Of a stretch of DNA of 64,000 bases, positions 20,815 through 32,345 are shown in pieces. Within the stretch, counting starts at the first letter, position 1. Each line of letters starts with the position of its first letter. The notes below the pieces were generated by a model, which worked only from the letters and a program-made list of their open reading frames with translations, searched no databases and was not told the origin of the DNA. Where the stretch lies: contig NW_025955062.1 of the NCBI RefSeq assembly GCF_022376445.1, positions 1 to 64,000 on the forward strand, in the 5' to 3' direction. This DNA is from Fomitopsis serialis. Its lineage: Eukaryota > Basidiomycota > Agaricomycetes > Polyporales > Fomitopsidaceae. Made by a program: the position numbers and the translations under genes.

Positions 20815-23800
20815 TGCGGAGCCACCAAATACGTCCGACGGCCTCGCTAACGAGCCCAGCGCCGCCACGACCCACGACGGTGATCGGCGCGCAATCCAGC
20901 GCGACCGGCATGTCTTATCCTTCTATTGCAACACACATAGTACGCAGCGGCGGATGCCCAGCACTGCACATCCGACGTGTCCAGTTCATCTATGGTTGAC
21001 TGTCGCATAGTATGTCCGGCATCATCCCGCCATGGTAGTGCAGCCAACCGCTGTTGACACTCACTGCGCGATCAGCATCTGCCACCATTGCGAAATACGC
21101 TCCCTGAAGACGCGGAACGTCCTCGTCCACGCCTTGCCACGTCGCTTCGCATCTGCTTCGCGTCTCTCCGACTCGCACAACTCTTGGACGCGCAGCGCTG
21201 GCTGTTTGGCGCATGTGGATCGGCGGAGCTATTGTGGCTGGATGCGGATGAGCGCGGGTTCAAGAAGAGGCTGGAGAATTGGCTGTGGCGCGGGTTCCGG
21301 TTCTTGCTAGTCTCTCGCTGCGTCAGGTGATATATCATGTACCTCGGGTGCGTTGGGGTCACCGTGACGCGAACCACGACTCAGACGCTGCGGCTCTCTC
21401 CCGCACATCCGCTTGCTGGCGCGCCCGCTTGCTCTTTTCTCTAGTTCTCCGCTTATATGCGCCTGCGGACAGACTATGCGAGCTTGTCGTTTTGTCTGGC
21501 GCACAGATCGTTGCAAGCTGCCAGGTGCCTGGAGCCCTATTTCGACGGGCGGCGAAGATCCTCTTCCGACCAACTTGGCGATATTCAACCCAGTATCTAC
21601 CCGCCGCTGCCCCCGCCTCTTGTTGCAGTGCATCATGCAGTTTAGAGCCTCTAACTCTCTCTGCATGTAGGGCATACTTGTGGCTGTGACTCATAACAGG
21701 GGCTCCCGAGTCGGGGCTTCGCAGGCGCTCTACACTTGCTCTACACGTCTTACCACGCGCGCTCCGGCTGTTCCTGACCTCAACAGATCGTGACAGAAGG
21801 TTGTGAATGAACTGCCCGGTTTGGGAGTGCATGGAAGGGCGGAACTGACGACATGGTCACGGCACCGGTGAGTGTATGCGCCTCTTACGTCCACTATTCG
21901 TACAGAGCCACGCTTCCCCTCGACGTGCGCAGTGCATACGCCCACCAAAAGAGACATTTGCGGTACCGGCCGTGCGGTCATAATGCGAACGGTGATGCTG
22001 TGATGTTCCCTGGTAGGGGCGAGGGGCCTTTGAAGAGAGATCGCTCTGCTATTTGCGGCGTTTGCACGACGAAGAGCGGTCGCGGATGATGTCCCTTTGA
22101 GATGCATCTACGACGGACATTCTACACGTCGATCGGAGGCGTCTTGAATATATCGTCAGGCGATCTCGAGCACCGCAGACTGGCAGACCACCACCTCTCG
22201 AGTCTTCTGTGGCGTCGACGCGAGTACCAGTCATGAAGACTGGTATGAACATACCGGTCCTAGATGAATAGACCGCCAGTTTGCGCAGAAAGACGTATCA
22301 CATCGTGGACCGGGTATTTCCCTCACGAGGACGTCAAATGATGCTGGTGCCTGTTCCTCGCAGCTTTCTCGGGTGGCGACTCATTCCTTGCCCAACCTCA
22401 AAGACGAGTCGAGACCTGATGTACAGTGATTCCATCCTCGGTTCTTTGCGCCGGATTTCATTCTCTGTTTGACGCGTACGCTACTGCTGATCGCATGTAG
22501 GGTCTCCGTCTGACGACTCTGTCGCGGACCCGCGGACAGACATCGTGTTCAATGTCTGTGAGGGTACACTGCCCTCACGAGACGAGCTCAATTGTTATTG
22601 GGCCTCTTTTTTTGTACGTTGTCGACTTTCAACTACGTTGACTGCCGACTTCTTTTGCCCGCTTTACGAGGTGGCGGGACTGACCCACGTGCCACCAATA
22701 CCCGCTTGCCGTCAACTGTTACTACGGCCGACGCATGCACTTCCCTGTCAGCCACATGTCAACTTGCGGGACATACAAATCGACTTTGACGGGTCGGGTC
22801 CGCTTTTCACGGAACACAGACATGTTCCTAATCTCCGGGCATGGCACCTGGCGGCCTGGCCTGCCTTCCATTCGGCCCAGGCGTTGTGTGAGAGATTTGC
22901 GATTTGAAGTGGTGCGTCATCCATTTGATGTCGTGGCGGGACACCGAGGGACGTTTCGGCGAGCAGCGTGCTACTGCATCGTCGGGCTCCCGTGAAGCAT
23001 GTCCAGAGTGGGATGTTGCACCCAGGAAGTGAACTCTACGACTGATGGAGCCGCTCGCCTCCAGTCGTCGCCGGATGATGTCTCAGTGTCCGCGAAACCA
23101 CTGTTAGGTCTGTCCCGAGAATAAGAGGGCGATTCGTCGTCTTCCTCGGTTGTTTGAAGTTAGCTACTCACGTCGTCATTGGAGCGACTGTCTAAGGGTA
23201 CCTGTCGGCTTCGTCTAAGTCAGGCTGTGTGCGCTGGATCCAGAGCAGGAGCCCAATGTGCACTTCGGAGAACGCGCAAGGCGTAGAGATGTGCAATAGG
23301 ATTCCATTCGAAAAATCTGAAAGCGGATTACTGGTGTCGAGCAGCGATATTATGTTGACATGCACGAAGGCACTGCAACTTTTAACCCTCGGTCGGAGTG
23401 AAAAGAAAGCGTCGGCGAAGATGACTGGGCATTCGTGCTTTTAACATGTACATTGAACCCTGTGAAAGGCGAGTGCTATGTTAGCGCATGTATCTATGCT
23501 CACGAGCGGTCAACTTAAGACAGAGATATTCTCGTTCATCAGCGCTCGTACCAATCGTGCAGTGAGCATCACTGCTCTGCCTTCCTTCAATACCATTGTT
23601 GCCTCTGACGACACCTACACTCAGCTCGGTCAAATGCGTGCGGACAGAATGCGAAGCGAGCCGGGTGGCATACACTCATATAGGCTGGCCGTACTACACG
23701 ATATTTCAGTCATGGTGAGTCGAGACAGTCGTGTGTGCTTCGCAAGCCGTGCGAGGCAGACTAGTATGACGCTCCGTACTTGGGGGAGAACGGAACCTTT

Positions 23801-24990
23801 CATGGTGGATGGAGATAGCGGTTCGAGATCATGTGCGACAGCATGCATTCGGGAAGGAAAGCATTGAGCGGAGTAGCGAGACGAGATCATTGCGACGGCG
23901 CGCAACAGGATTCGAGTTGAACATGCAGAGGTCGAAATCGGATGACTGAGTAATGATGGTGGATCGGGGCACGGGGAGATACTCGACGTAGCATGCCATG
24001 TTGAAAACTAGAAGCCATGGGAAGTACTACATCCATTGGCGAATGTGCATTGATTAGAGCACGACATCTGAGAGGTAGGTACTATTGCATCTCGGACACA
24101 TGTTTCTTTACGCTCACGAGAAGGCACAGGCTTATGTGTACGAATGCAAGTGCTTCGAACGACGTCCTACAACAGGAATGCCCTCGCGCGGTCCCAGATG
24201 AACTCCTACGTTCATGGTCAGGTGTTTTCTGCCACTGCGAAGTTGCTGTGCAGTGCTTCTTTCTCTGGAAAACCCGGTTGTGTCTCGCCACACTTACAAC
24301 AGTACTCAGCTCGGTCGGCAACACGTGGGTAACCTCCTGAGCGACTCCTTGCAAGCGGGGCTACGCATAATGCATGAACGCCAACATAAAGTCTGACTGT
24401 GGTACCAGCTGTCAACTCGGCCTCGACTGCACGCCTCCCTCTGCCAACTTCGGTGCTTCGGTCGGTCTCTCCGTCAGATTGATTGGTCCTGCCACTATGC
24501 TGAGCCACCACTCTGCGCATTCCGCTGCACTGACTCGCAATAAGGAGGACTAGGAGGTTCCGTGAGCGTAGGTCGTCAAGCCGATTTGCGTCGTCACCGC
24601 ATCCGAGGCGCACGTCCGTCGCTCGGCTGAGAAGCTCGGCCGGATTGCACGGTAGTGAGTCATCGCTATGAATTCGACCTAATCGTCACTTAGTTTCCAG
24701 TCCGCGTTGCAGGAGATTCTACGCACCCCGCTTGGGGGCCACGGCGAGACGTCTCGGTTCCTGTTGATATGCGAGCCTCTCGTGAGTATTCCGCAAATAT
24801 CGGTGCTGTCCTAATATTCGCCGTTGCCGAGCAAGTGTTCCTACATTTGGATCGTCACCCAGCTTGGCCAAGACTTGCGGATTGGGATCGCAGGTGCGTG
24901 GTTTTGTCTGTCGACCTCGGTCTGTCGCGGGCAGCAGACACGACGCTGACCGACAAACACGAACGGTAGCTTGACGAGGGGTGTAGGAGG
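20815..24990. other. No recognisable gene
   Basis: Coding-like fragments occur, for example near 21,180-21,325 on the plus strand (LDAQRWLFGACGSAELLWLD then KKRLENWLWRGF), and an open frame at 23,478-23,867. None has a recognisable domain or a splice-consistent extension. No RNA gene was seen. Confidence 0.4.
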
Positions 24991-25402
24991 TGCTCAGGGT
25001 CAATGGCGGAGCCGCAGAGCGGTGTGGATACGAGGTGCGTCGTTGCTTCTGAACCCTAGGATCCAGCCCGACGCTTGCCCCTGGACACGGGACGGAATGG
25101 TCTTTGCGTCTCCGTTGTGTGCCTCCGAACGACCCGTGGCTGGCACCGCTACCGAGGGATCTCGCACGAGGGAAATCCAGGCGTGATCGCCACGCGAAGT
25201 CGGGAGGATTCGTGTTCGTCCTTTCACGCGCACACGTCGCCTCGCCATGTCAATAGGAGGAGTGTTCAATATATCTATTCGTCGCGACACTATGTACATC
25301 ACCTCCGTACCTACAGCAATCACGGGAGCGACACGCCGGTCGTCCGCTGTCGTACCCGTCGTGTACGCGACGAAAGTGCTCGCCTCGCGGAACATCCAAC
25401 AA

Positions 25403-25434
25403 GTGCACAGACACTTCCCTGAGTGTCTGTGCAC
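25403..25434. repeat. Perfect 13-bp inverted repeat with 6-nt loop
   Basis: GTGCACAGACACT (25,403-25,415) is the exact reverse complement of AGTGTCTGTGCAC (25,422-25,434). The loop is TCCCTG and no T-run follows. Function unknown. Confidence 0.85.
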
Positions 25435-25439
25435 ATCGA

Positions 25440-28080
25440 TGCCGACGTCGGAGACGGGCATCGTGGCATGCCCGCCGGCACCGATCACACCACACGCGAT
25501 GCCGTGCATGTACCCGCCGGTCCCGCCTCCGTTGCTCACCGCCGTCCCTAGCTCCCCGCCGTCCTTAGCTCCCCGCCGTCCTAGCTCCCCGCTCACTGCC
25601 CGCGTCGTGATGAAGCCGCTCCCCGCTCCCCGCTCCCTCAGCGTACATTCCACCGAGCGAGTACGTATCCGAGAAGTGCGGGTGACGACACTCACCTGAC
25701 TATTCCTCGCCGCGAACATGGAACGCCATCCGCGGCGCACACCGAACGCGAGAAGCACGTCAGACGGTGAATGGAGGACGTCCGCACAGTATCGTACGAT
25801 GCCTCCACCCAGTCTACAGCCCGTCCTGATCGCGTCCTCCCTGAGAAGCCCGAGACGTGCCGTCACGCGCCCAGTCCGTCGTCAACTGCAACGGGACAAG
25901 CCCGACGTACATAGCGTCGTCCACGTCGTCCATCCTGCCATGCGCCGGTGATCAGTGCACCGAGAGATACTCGCCGACAGCCCACCACTTACCGCCGAGA
26001 GTACACGTTCCCCGCCTGCTCGGGTAGCGCAGGAACATCCGCAGCGCACGTCCGATTCACGCGTAGGTGCGGCCATCGAGCTGTGTCCGAATCGAGTCCG
26101 TGCATGCGTCCGTCTGTGTCTGTGGCGCTGACGGCACGCCAGGCGAGTCGCCACCTCGCTTCCGCGGCCACGATGCACGATCCGGATCCGAGTCCGAGCA
26201 GCGCAGTGAACTGCCTGCCGTCGTAGTGACAGAGACCACGGGTGGGCGAGGTGGAACAGCTCACCGATAGGCTGCTCTCCCGCCGCAGCTTCAGGCTCGC
26301 CCTTCATCGTGAGATGCGCCGAGTGGCGGGAGCACTGGCAGACGAGCTCACTGCGTAGGCAGTCCGGTTCAACGCGTCCGTGCATGCGTCCGAGATGCTG
26401 ACAGCGCTTGCGTCCATGCCAGCCAGGCGCGCCGCCACGCTCCGGCTCCCGTCGCTTCGCGGACATGTGCACGATGAGGACGCGCAGCGTCCCAGAAGGG
26501 CGACGGCGATTTGGCCGCTGTCATCATGCTGACGAACGGTCGTGCGAGGTATAAAGGCGAGGCCTGTGGATGGGTGGAAGGCCATTGGTGAGTTGCGTTT
26601 CCGACCGCGTCGAACGGGCGAGTACTGACTTTATTCTCGCAGCGGCGCAGATGCGCTCGCCGGGTGCGCGTGCCATAGCGACGGGCTGCGTGTGGTGGTG
26701 GTCGTGTACGGTGTCCAGGTCGTCGGTACTCGAGCTGAAGGGCGAAGGTAAGCCTTCTTGAGGTTCAGGCGGTCTTGAAGTTTGCTGACGACGGGTGGTC
26801 TGCTGCAGCTGTGTCCTCGCGGGATGCGTTCGTCCACTACGTGCGTCGGGAACACTCGCGGCCGACGAGCGAGCGAGCGAGCTTGTCTGGGTGCTGTAGG
26901 TGTAGAGTAGTGAGCACGAGTTTCTTGTAGTTGCAAAGGAGAGGGTGTACGTACGTAGTTTCGCGCAGGGGGCCTTGCGATGTATTGGGACGTGTCACCT
27001 GCACGTCGCATGAAGGAGCGTATCTGCTGCCATTGCTGCAGGCGGGCAGGAGACCGCGGGAGGTCATCGTGCAGAAGGCGGTCTTCCCGATGCGTGCGAG
27101 TAACGAGGCCGTCGCGGGAGTACTGTTCGCGTGTGATCGGTAGAGGATTGGTCGTCGTAGGCAGCGACTGCGAGATGTCCGTAATCTCGTACAGATGCGC
27201 GAACGCCGTCTCGCGCGTTGCGCGGGGCGTGTTGTCGACGCAGCTATATGACCGCGTTGCGCGGGCATGGCCCTGTGTTAAGACTGAGAGGATGAGCATG
27301 CCGTGGAGTTGGAAGCATGACGAGCGATGGCTGCGATGCGCACGTTCGATGGATGTATGCTGTGTGGTGCTACTCACTGGCGAGAGGCGCGGAGAGCAGC
27401 GCGGGCGCTTAGTGAGCAGCGCCGCAGAACGGCGTGCAGCGAGCGATCCGGTGCACGAAGTTGGCCCAACGTGTGAGAGGAGCATGGTGCGATGATGGAG
27501 CACCGCGTGGCAGTGCGCTTGTAGGGCACAAGTGGCAGGATGGGGGCGGGGGAAGGCGAAACCAAGTCGGGGACGGGAGTGTAGGAGGCGAGTTATCTCG
27601 ATGAATGCGCGTGATAGATGTCGAAAAAGAGAAACTGGCCTGTGTGAGCCGAAAAACGCAGTGAACGGGGGCGTTGGGGGTACCGGCAGAAGCGTCTCGG
27701 TCGCGCGCGTGGTCAGGGCAGTGGAGGGCGCGGCGGAGGAACGGCGGCGGCGGCGAGGAAGACAGAGCACGGGTGGGAGAACACAGGGAGGAGGGCGAGA
27801 GCATGGTAGCAGAGCACCGAGACAGACGGCGGTGCAAAGGGGCCAACTGGGCGTGTAGGGCGGACGCGAGTGTGGTCGAAGGGGAGACGTGTCGGTTCAA
27901 GTCCTGATCGCTGTGGCTGCGCGGATCGGAGATGGCGATCTGACGCCGATGAGGCAGGCGAGGCACGAGCAATCGTCGAGCATAAGTAGGCGGGCAACGC
28001 TTCTCTCGTTGCGCGTCCACGTCCGAACTCCAGCGAAAGCTATCCGGAGCGCGCGGAGGTATTGAAATCATTTTCTACTC
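25440..28080 (-). other. Gene-poor DNA with one statistically long minus-strand frame
   Basis: The minus strand is open from 27,770 to 26,631 (about 380 codons), which by a rough estimate is unlikely by chance at this GC content. It starts at GTG, overlaps another minus-strand frame (28,071-27,409) in a different phase, and has only mild third-base G/C bias. The product is Arg/Ser/Thr/Pro-rich with no domain I know. Short CTCCCCGCCGTCCTAG-type triplicate repeats occur near 25,550-25,600. No function is assigned. Confidence 0.3.
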
Positions 28081-28109
28081 TGCTCACGGGACTATTCTAC
28101 GCGATGAAA

Positions 28110-28454
28110 TCAGGAGGATAAGACGGCGTAGATCCAGTGTATGTAATACAATGTAGTGTCTTCATGAGGCTCCTCCGCCCTCAGCGACATGAAGTAGAAT
28201 AAGCAAACAGACGACTTGAAGCGGCCGGGAACTTCGTCCAGCCAGACCCGAAAGGCCCGGAAGGAGCTGCTGAACACATCTCCACATGCTGCGCAGTCCT
28301 TGACGACGTTACGCGCGTACGGAGACTCGTTCCCCGACACTGTAATGTGGTCAATGCGGACAAGTCGTGTGTACGACGTCATCAAACTCACGTTTCCCGG
28401 TGTTGAATCCCACTCCACCTGTCTTTCGCAGCGAGCGCATCGCCTAAGTGACAT
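28110..28454 (-). CDS. Small hypothetical protein with CxxC motifs
   Basis: The minus-strand frame encodes up to 114 residues ending WIYAVLSS. It holds one CARC near the N-terminus and one CAACGDVF later, which could be a zinc ribbon. An internal GTGAGT..ATTACAG segment of 52 nt would, if spliced, force a different upstream frame (ATG about 28,440), so the N-terminus is uncertain. It lies directly downstream of and on the same strand as the gene at 28,497-29,174. No family is recognised. Confidence 0.35.
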   Translation of the reverse strand: MSLRRCARCERQVEWDSTPGNVSLMTSYTRLVRIDHITVSGNESPYARNVVKDCAACGDVFSSSFRAFRVWLDEVPGRFKSSVCLFYFMSLRAEEPHEDTTLYYIHWIYAVLSS

Positions 28455-28496
28455 TGTCAGTGGTACTACGGGATAGTAATGTGGGCGGCGCCCACC

Positions 28497-29174
28497 TCAA
28501 ATAACATCCCGCCCGTCTTCCTCGAACAGATCCTCCACGTACCGCTCTAAGTCCATCGCCTGCTGCTCCGTCGACGCCCAAACTGCCATGTACCATACTA
28601 AAGGAGCGCCCTGCTGCGCGCTCGACACCTTCGACGCCGTCACTAACAGGCCGGTGCGCTTCACGTACGCCTCGTAGTGCACCCTGAAAGATTCAGTAAT
28701 GGAACCTAGAATGAAAGAAAAGGCAACGTACCACGGGTGAGGCTTCATGTCCTCGACGATCCACCGTATGCTAGCCAATGCGTCGTGAGGCGCGAGCGAG
28801 CGGGGCATGGCAGGCGCATCCTCGCTGGGCCGGACGTAGGAAGGCGGCGCGAGTGCATCCAACGGGAGAGCCGCCGTCTCGTATGCGGGCGGCGGCGGGT
28901 ATTGCGGGGGTGCGCGCCGCGCGGACCGACGGATTGCGGGGTTTCGGCGGAGCTCAGCGCCCGCAGCCGGTGCGACTCCAAGCGCGGAGTGAGCGACGTC
29001 AGTGGCGGGAGTCCCTGGGGTGTCGGCGTGGCCGGCCGCAGGAGCTATCGAAGTGGCGGCGGCCAGAGCAAGCGGGGCGGTATCGTGCGAGACGGGGTGG
29101 AGCGATGGACGGATACGAGCGCCGCGTGGGGCGGGACGAGGGGAGGCGGGGGCTGAGCTCGAGGAGTCGGTCAT
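28497..29174 (-). CDS. Hypothetical protein with disordered N-terminus
   Basis: ATG at 29,174 opens a frame to TGA at 28,497-28,499. It contains a 48-nt in-frame intron (28,684-28,731; GTACGT donor, CTTTCAG acceptor), so the spliced product is about 209 residues. The first 120 residues are Ala/Pro/Ser-rich and probably disordered, with a PPPPAYE segment. The C-terminal 90 residues are compact, with IRWIVEDMKPHPW, YEAYVKRTGLLVTASK and VWYMAVWASTEQQAMDLERY. There is no signal peptide or membrane span. No known domain is recognised. The clean frame, proper intron and folded-looking end argue for a real gene inside the repeat-rich half. Confidence 0.6.
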   Translation of the reverse strand: MTDSSSSAPASPRPAPRGARIRPSLHPVSHDTAPLALAAATSIAPAAGHADTPGTPATDVAHSALGVAPAAGAELRRNPAIRRSARRAPPQYPPPPAYETAALPLDALAPPSYVRPSEDAPAMPRSLAPHDALASIRWIVEDMKPHPWYVAFSFILGSITESFRVHYEAYVKRTGLLVTASKVSSAQQGAPLVWYMAVWASTEQQAMDLERYVEDLFEEDGRDVI

Positions 29175-30320
29175 GGGCGAGATGTTGCGTTGGGGACGTG
29201 GGAGAAGCGGCGGTCGCCCTGCAAGTTTAAGTGGTAGAATGAGGAGGCGCGCAGCCCCAGGGTACTCGCGATCACGTGTTTCCCGATCGACAGGTATGAT
29301 GGATCCACGGGAAAATCAAGGGTTTCAAATTGCGCGCGGTTGCGGCGCATTGCACTGCGCGGCCGCGCGGTGCTCGCGGGGGAGTCGAACCCGCCATTCT
29401 TTGCGCGGGATCGCGCAAACTGGAATGCCATTGGTGGGGCAAACATCGGCCCACAGGCAGTAAAACGCCGGCGGGGCGGCGGATCGCTCGCGGGATGGCT
29501 GGGGCGCCAAATGGGCGCTCCCTCGCTGCGCTGTGGATCGCCCGGCCGCCCGCCGTCACCGCCTGCGGCAACGCGGGCCCTGTCTCGGTTACGTCCCCAT
29601 CGCAATCGGTCACACGCTCTGTTCGCAGCACGACGAAGCCCGTTCAAAACGGGCAGTGAGAAAGCGCCGGCCACCAACGTGACATTGGCTGCGCCATTTC
29701 GCACTGGCGCAGCCAATGTCGGCTAGCGAATGACATCGCAACTAGCCGACGCCCGCTCCCCGAGGACCATTGGCATAGCCGACGTTGGGCGGTCGATCAA
29801 CACTGCGGCTGCGCTCGGTCGGCGTTCGGTGGCCTGCGAGGCATGCTCTCTTATGAGTTTTGAGCGTGCCCACTTGGGCTGCTAATTCTAATCGAGCCTG
29901 CCCATCTCGGATGCACCCGTGGTCACCTCAGCACAAGAGGTTGATCGGCCAATGCCGGCTTGCCGATGGTACTCGTTGTATCCGACCTTCAATGCTCAAT
30001 GATGATTCTGTGTACGAACGTCGTTTGCGCACGGGTAGATCTGAGAAGGGGGGACGCCGCGGTACGCCATAAATATACAGCCCTCGAACACCCGATGCGC
30101 ATGGGTTCAGCCGGGGAGGATCGCCAATGCTCATAGTAAGGAATAGAGGCGCCATATGTACACATTAGTACCGTCAACGCTTAATAGGCCATCGGCCGAT
30201 CCAATGACTATCGTACCAGCCGATCGCCGGCTGTCCCAGCACCAAGCCCAGACGACGCCCATCGGCCGACGTCGGTGTGCCAATGAGCCCGCGGCTTGTG
30301 CATCGTCGGTTAGCCAGGTC
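29175..30320. other. Non-coding stretch with inverted repeats
   Basis: Beyond the short upstream region of the 28.5-29.2 kb gene I see no gene. The stretch carries the perfect inverted repeats at 29,681-29,750 and several AGCCGACG / CCAATG motif pairs. Confidence 0.5.
29681..29750. repeat. Adjacent perfect inverted repeats (16-bp and 9-bp arms)
   Basis: GACATTGGCTGCGCCA (29,681-29,696) and TGGCGCAGCCAATGTC (29,705-29,720) are exact reverse complements around an 8-nt loop. Overlapping the end of that element, GTCGGCTAG (29,718-29,726) pairs with CTAGCCGAC (29,742-29,750). A CCATTGGCATAGCCGACG motif follows at about 29,769-29,787. They look like ends or subterminal repeats of a small non-autonomous element. 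Confidence 0.8.
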
Positions 30321-30324
30321 TCAT

Positions 30325-30785
30325 TGGCATATCCGCTGAGTGGGCTCAGTGAACTGGGTGAGTCAGGCAAAGTCGCACAGCTTGAGCAGTTCGCCCAGTG
30401 GGGCATCACGGCGGAAGGTGCGTCCACTCATCTGCACATCGCGCCCAACGTCAATCAGGGCTCATGTGGCTGGAAGACGCCCTTGCTCGCTTCCAAACCG
30501 GTGAGCGGTTCGCGCGGTATGTACCGACAGTCGACTGGTACGCGCTCGAGCGCACGCCGTGCATGCCCCTTCTCGGACGACACCTCCTATCTACTTCCGT
30601 TGACGCGGGTCTGGGCTCGTCAGCCACTGGCCCCGGGGCGAGTGGTGTGGGGGCGGCAGACGAAGGGAGGCGACGTGGGCACGCGGATGGCGGCAATCGT
30701 ACGCGGGGTGCTGGGCGTCGCTGCGGAGGACTTCTCGCCGGAGACGCCGTTCACAGCGTATGGCGTTAGCTCGCTGTCCGCACCT
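30325..30785 (+). pseudogene. Ketoreductase-end plus carrier-protein fragment of a PKS/NRPS-like enzyme
   Basis: On the plus strand QFAQWGITAE is joined through a 41-nt GTGCGT..AATCAG intron (30,418-30,458) to GLMWLEDALARFQTGERF, ARYVPTVDW and ALERTPCMPLLGRHLL. In a shifted frame follows MAAIVRGVLGVAAEDFSPET then PFTAYGVSSLSA. The first part resembles the C-terminal end of a polyketide-synthase-type ketoreductase domain. The second resembles a phosphopantetheine carrier domain, but the usual LDSLS reads VSSLS. The phosphopantetheine-accepting serine may therefore remain while the frame is broken (near 30,680). No catalytic domain upstream survives. After SLSA a 13-bp direct repeat (CTTGTCGTACCAG, twice, separated by TATAA) interrupts the match. 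It is a relic. Confidence 0.7.
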
Positions 30786-30789
30786 TGTC

Positions 30790-31610
30790 GTACCAGTATA
30801 ACTTGTCGTACCAGCGCGCGTCGTGTCTGTATGTACCTGCACTTGTTGGGCAAACGTGCGCCGGGGCTGTCTCTGTCGTGTCACGGCACTAGGCTCCATC
30901 CACTCGTTCTTGATGGGCATTCCCGGAGTCGAGGTGAAAAGCAGGGTGCTCACCTGACTCGCTGGCCCTGCTGGACGCAGCCCATGTTCCTCCCTGCATC
31001 TTAACCTTTCGCTAAGAGCGTCGCTGGGGCTTGTTGCAGTTGCGTACAGCGCGATCTTGGTCGACTCATTGGTCCGATGTACGCGCCGTCTCTCGCGAAC
31101 AGGTCCACCTGTGTGTACTGGAGGTCAGCGGCGGGCAAGCGAGAGCGAAGCAGAGTCTCAGTCACTGAGGGAGGAGGGGACTCGAGAGGCGAGAGAAAGT
31201 CCGGCGAGCGCGCGTGACGTGTCGTGGCTGAAGCGCTTAGCACTTCTCACGACAAGCCATATTCTCTGCCCCTCCCCATTCTCTGTCCCTCCCATTCTCC
31301 GTCTCTCCCCGTCTCTTTCGACTCGAACGCACCGCTTGCCTGGCTCTGGTAAGCCGCAGCACGATCATGTGGGCTCGAATTCACGCACCGCGCATGAAGG
31401 ACTCGGACCGGTTCTGAGCGACAGGATCATTGCGCCGAGCGCGACAAGAGCGGAACGAAGAGGCAAGGGTAGCATGAGAGGAAGGCGAAGAAACACAGTT
31501 ATGAGCACCTAGGAAGACTGTGGGAAGGCTCGACGGTATGTTCGTGGTATTTACTACCCTTCTCGTTCGCTCACAAGCCGCGACGCACTTGTTGAAGTTG
31601 CGCGTCAACC
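30790..31610. other. No recognisable gene
   Basis: Open frames are short and unsupported. A minus-strand stretch near 31,050-31,240 (ATTRHARSPDFLSPLESPPP) is Ser/Pro-rich but unidentified. Confidence 0.35.
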
Positions 31611-31619
31611 TGGCGGTTA

Positions 31620-32345
31620 GTTGCTCTCTCTCGCCTACCTACAAGCGTGTTACCAACCAGCTTGTCCACCCATCTGCCCTCTTGCATGCTCGCCTGCCTG
31701 CCTGCCATCTGTCACGCCCCCGCCTGTCTGGTCACTGGTCAGAGTCGCCCCCTCTTGCACACTCGCTCTCGCATCCGACTCTCTCTGCCCTACTCTGCCA
31801 ATGGGGCCTGTTATCTCGCTTGCCTTGCCTCGCCCGCATACTTGTGCTTTCAGCCTTCCGCCTTCTTGCATGCTCACTCTCTCGGCTTCTCGTTCCCTCC
31901 CTGCCTTGCTCTCGCGCGTCCTCTCGACCTCACTCTCGACCACTACCGTCGTCTCAATGGCTCAATTTTTCATACGCTCACTCTCTCGCTCGCCCGTGCG
32001 CTCGCCCATCTTTGCTTTCACCTGCTCACTCGGTGGCTCATCGGCTCTCTGGCTCACCCACTGGCTCTCGCCTGATCACCTACTCTCGCTGCTCTCGCCT
32101 GACCACCTGCTCTCACATACCCCTGCATCATCTCACCCGCGCAACCTCTCGCTCGCGCGACCTCTCGTCCGTGCAATCTCTCGTCCGTGCAATCTCTCGT
32201 CCGCTCAACCTCTCGCCTGTGCACTCTCTCGCTCGCACACCGTCTCGCTCGCACACCCTCCCGCCTGCACTCTTGCTCGCGCATCTGCTCGCCCGCTCGC
32301 TAGTCCACACCCGCGCAAAACTCTTACCCGCTCTGGTGGGCCTGT
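31620..32345. repeat. Strand-skewed degenerate repeat island (C/T-rich on +)
   Basis: About 0.7 kb of CTCTCGCTCGC-, CTCGTCCG- and TGCAATCTCTCGTCC-type imperfect units. Near 32,160-32,215 a 16-bp unit, TCTCGTCCGTGCAATC, is repeated exactly and then varied. Overlapping frames of 285, 249 and 142 codons arise because the strand has few purines. Confidence 0.65.

Noticed and set aside
29320..29420. Reverse-strand GGGTTCGACTCCC resembling a tRNA T-arm
   Set aside because: No matching acceptor, D or anticodon arms could be placed around it.
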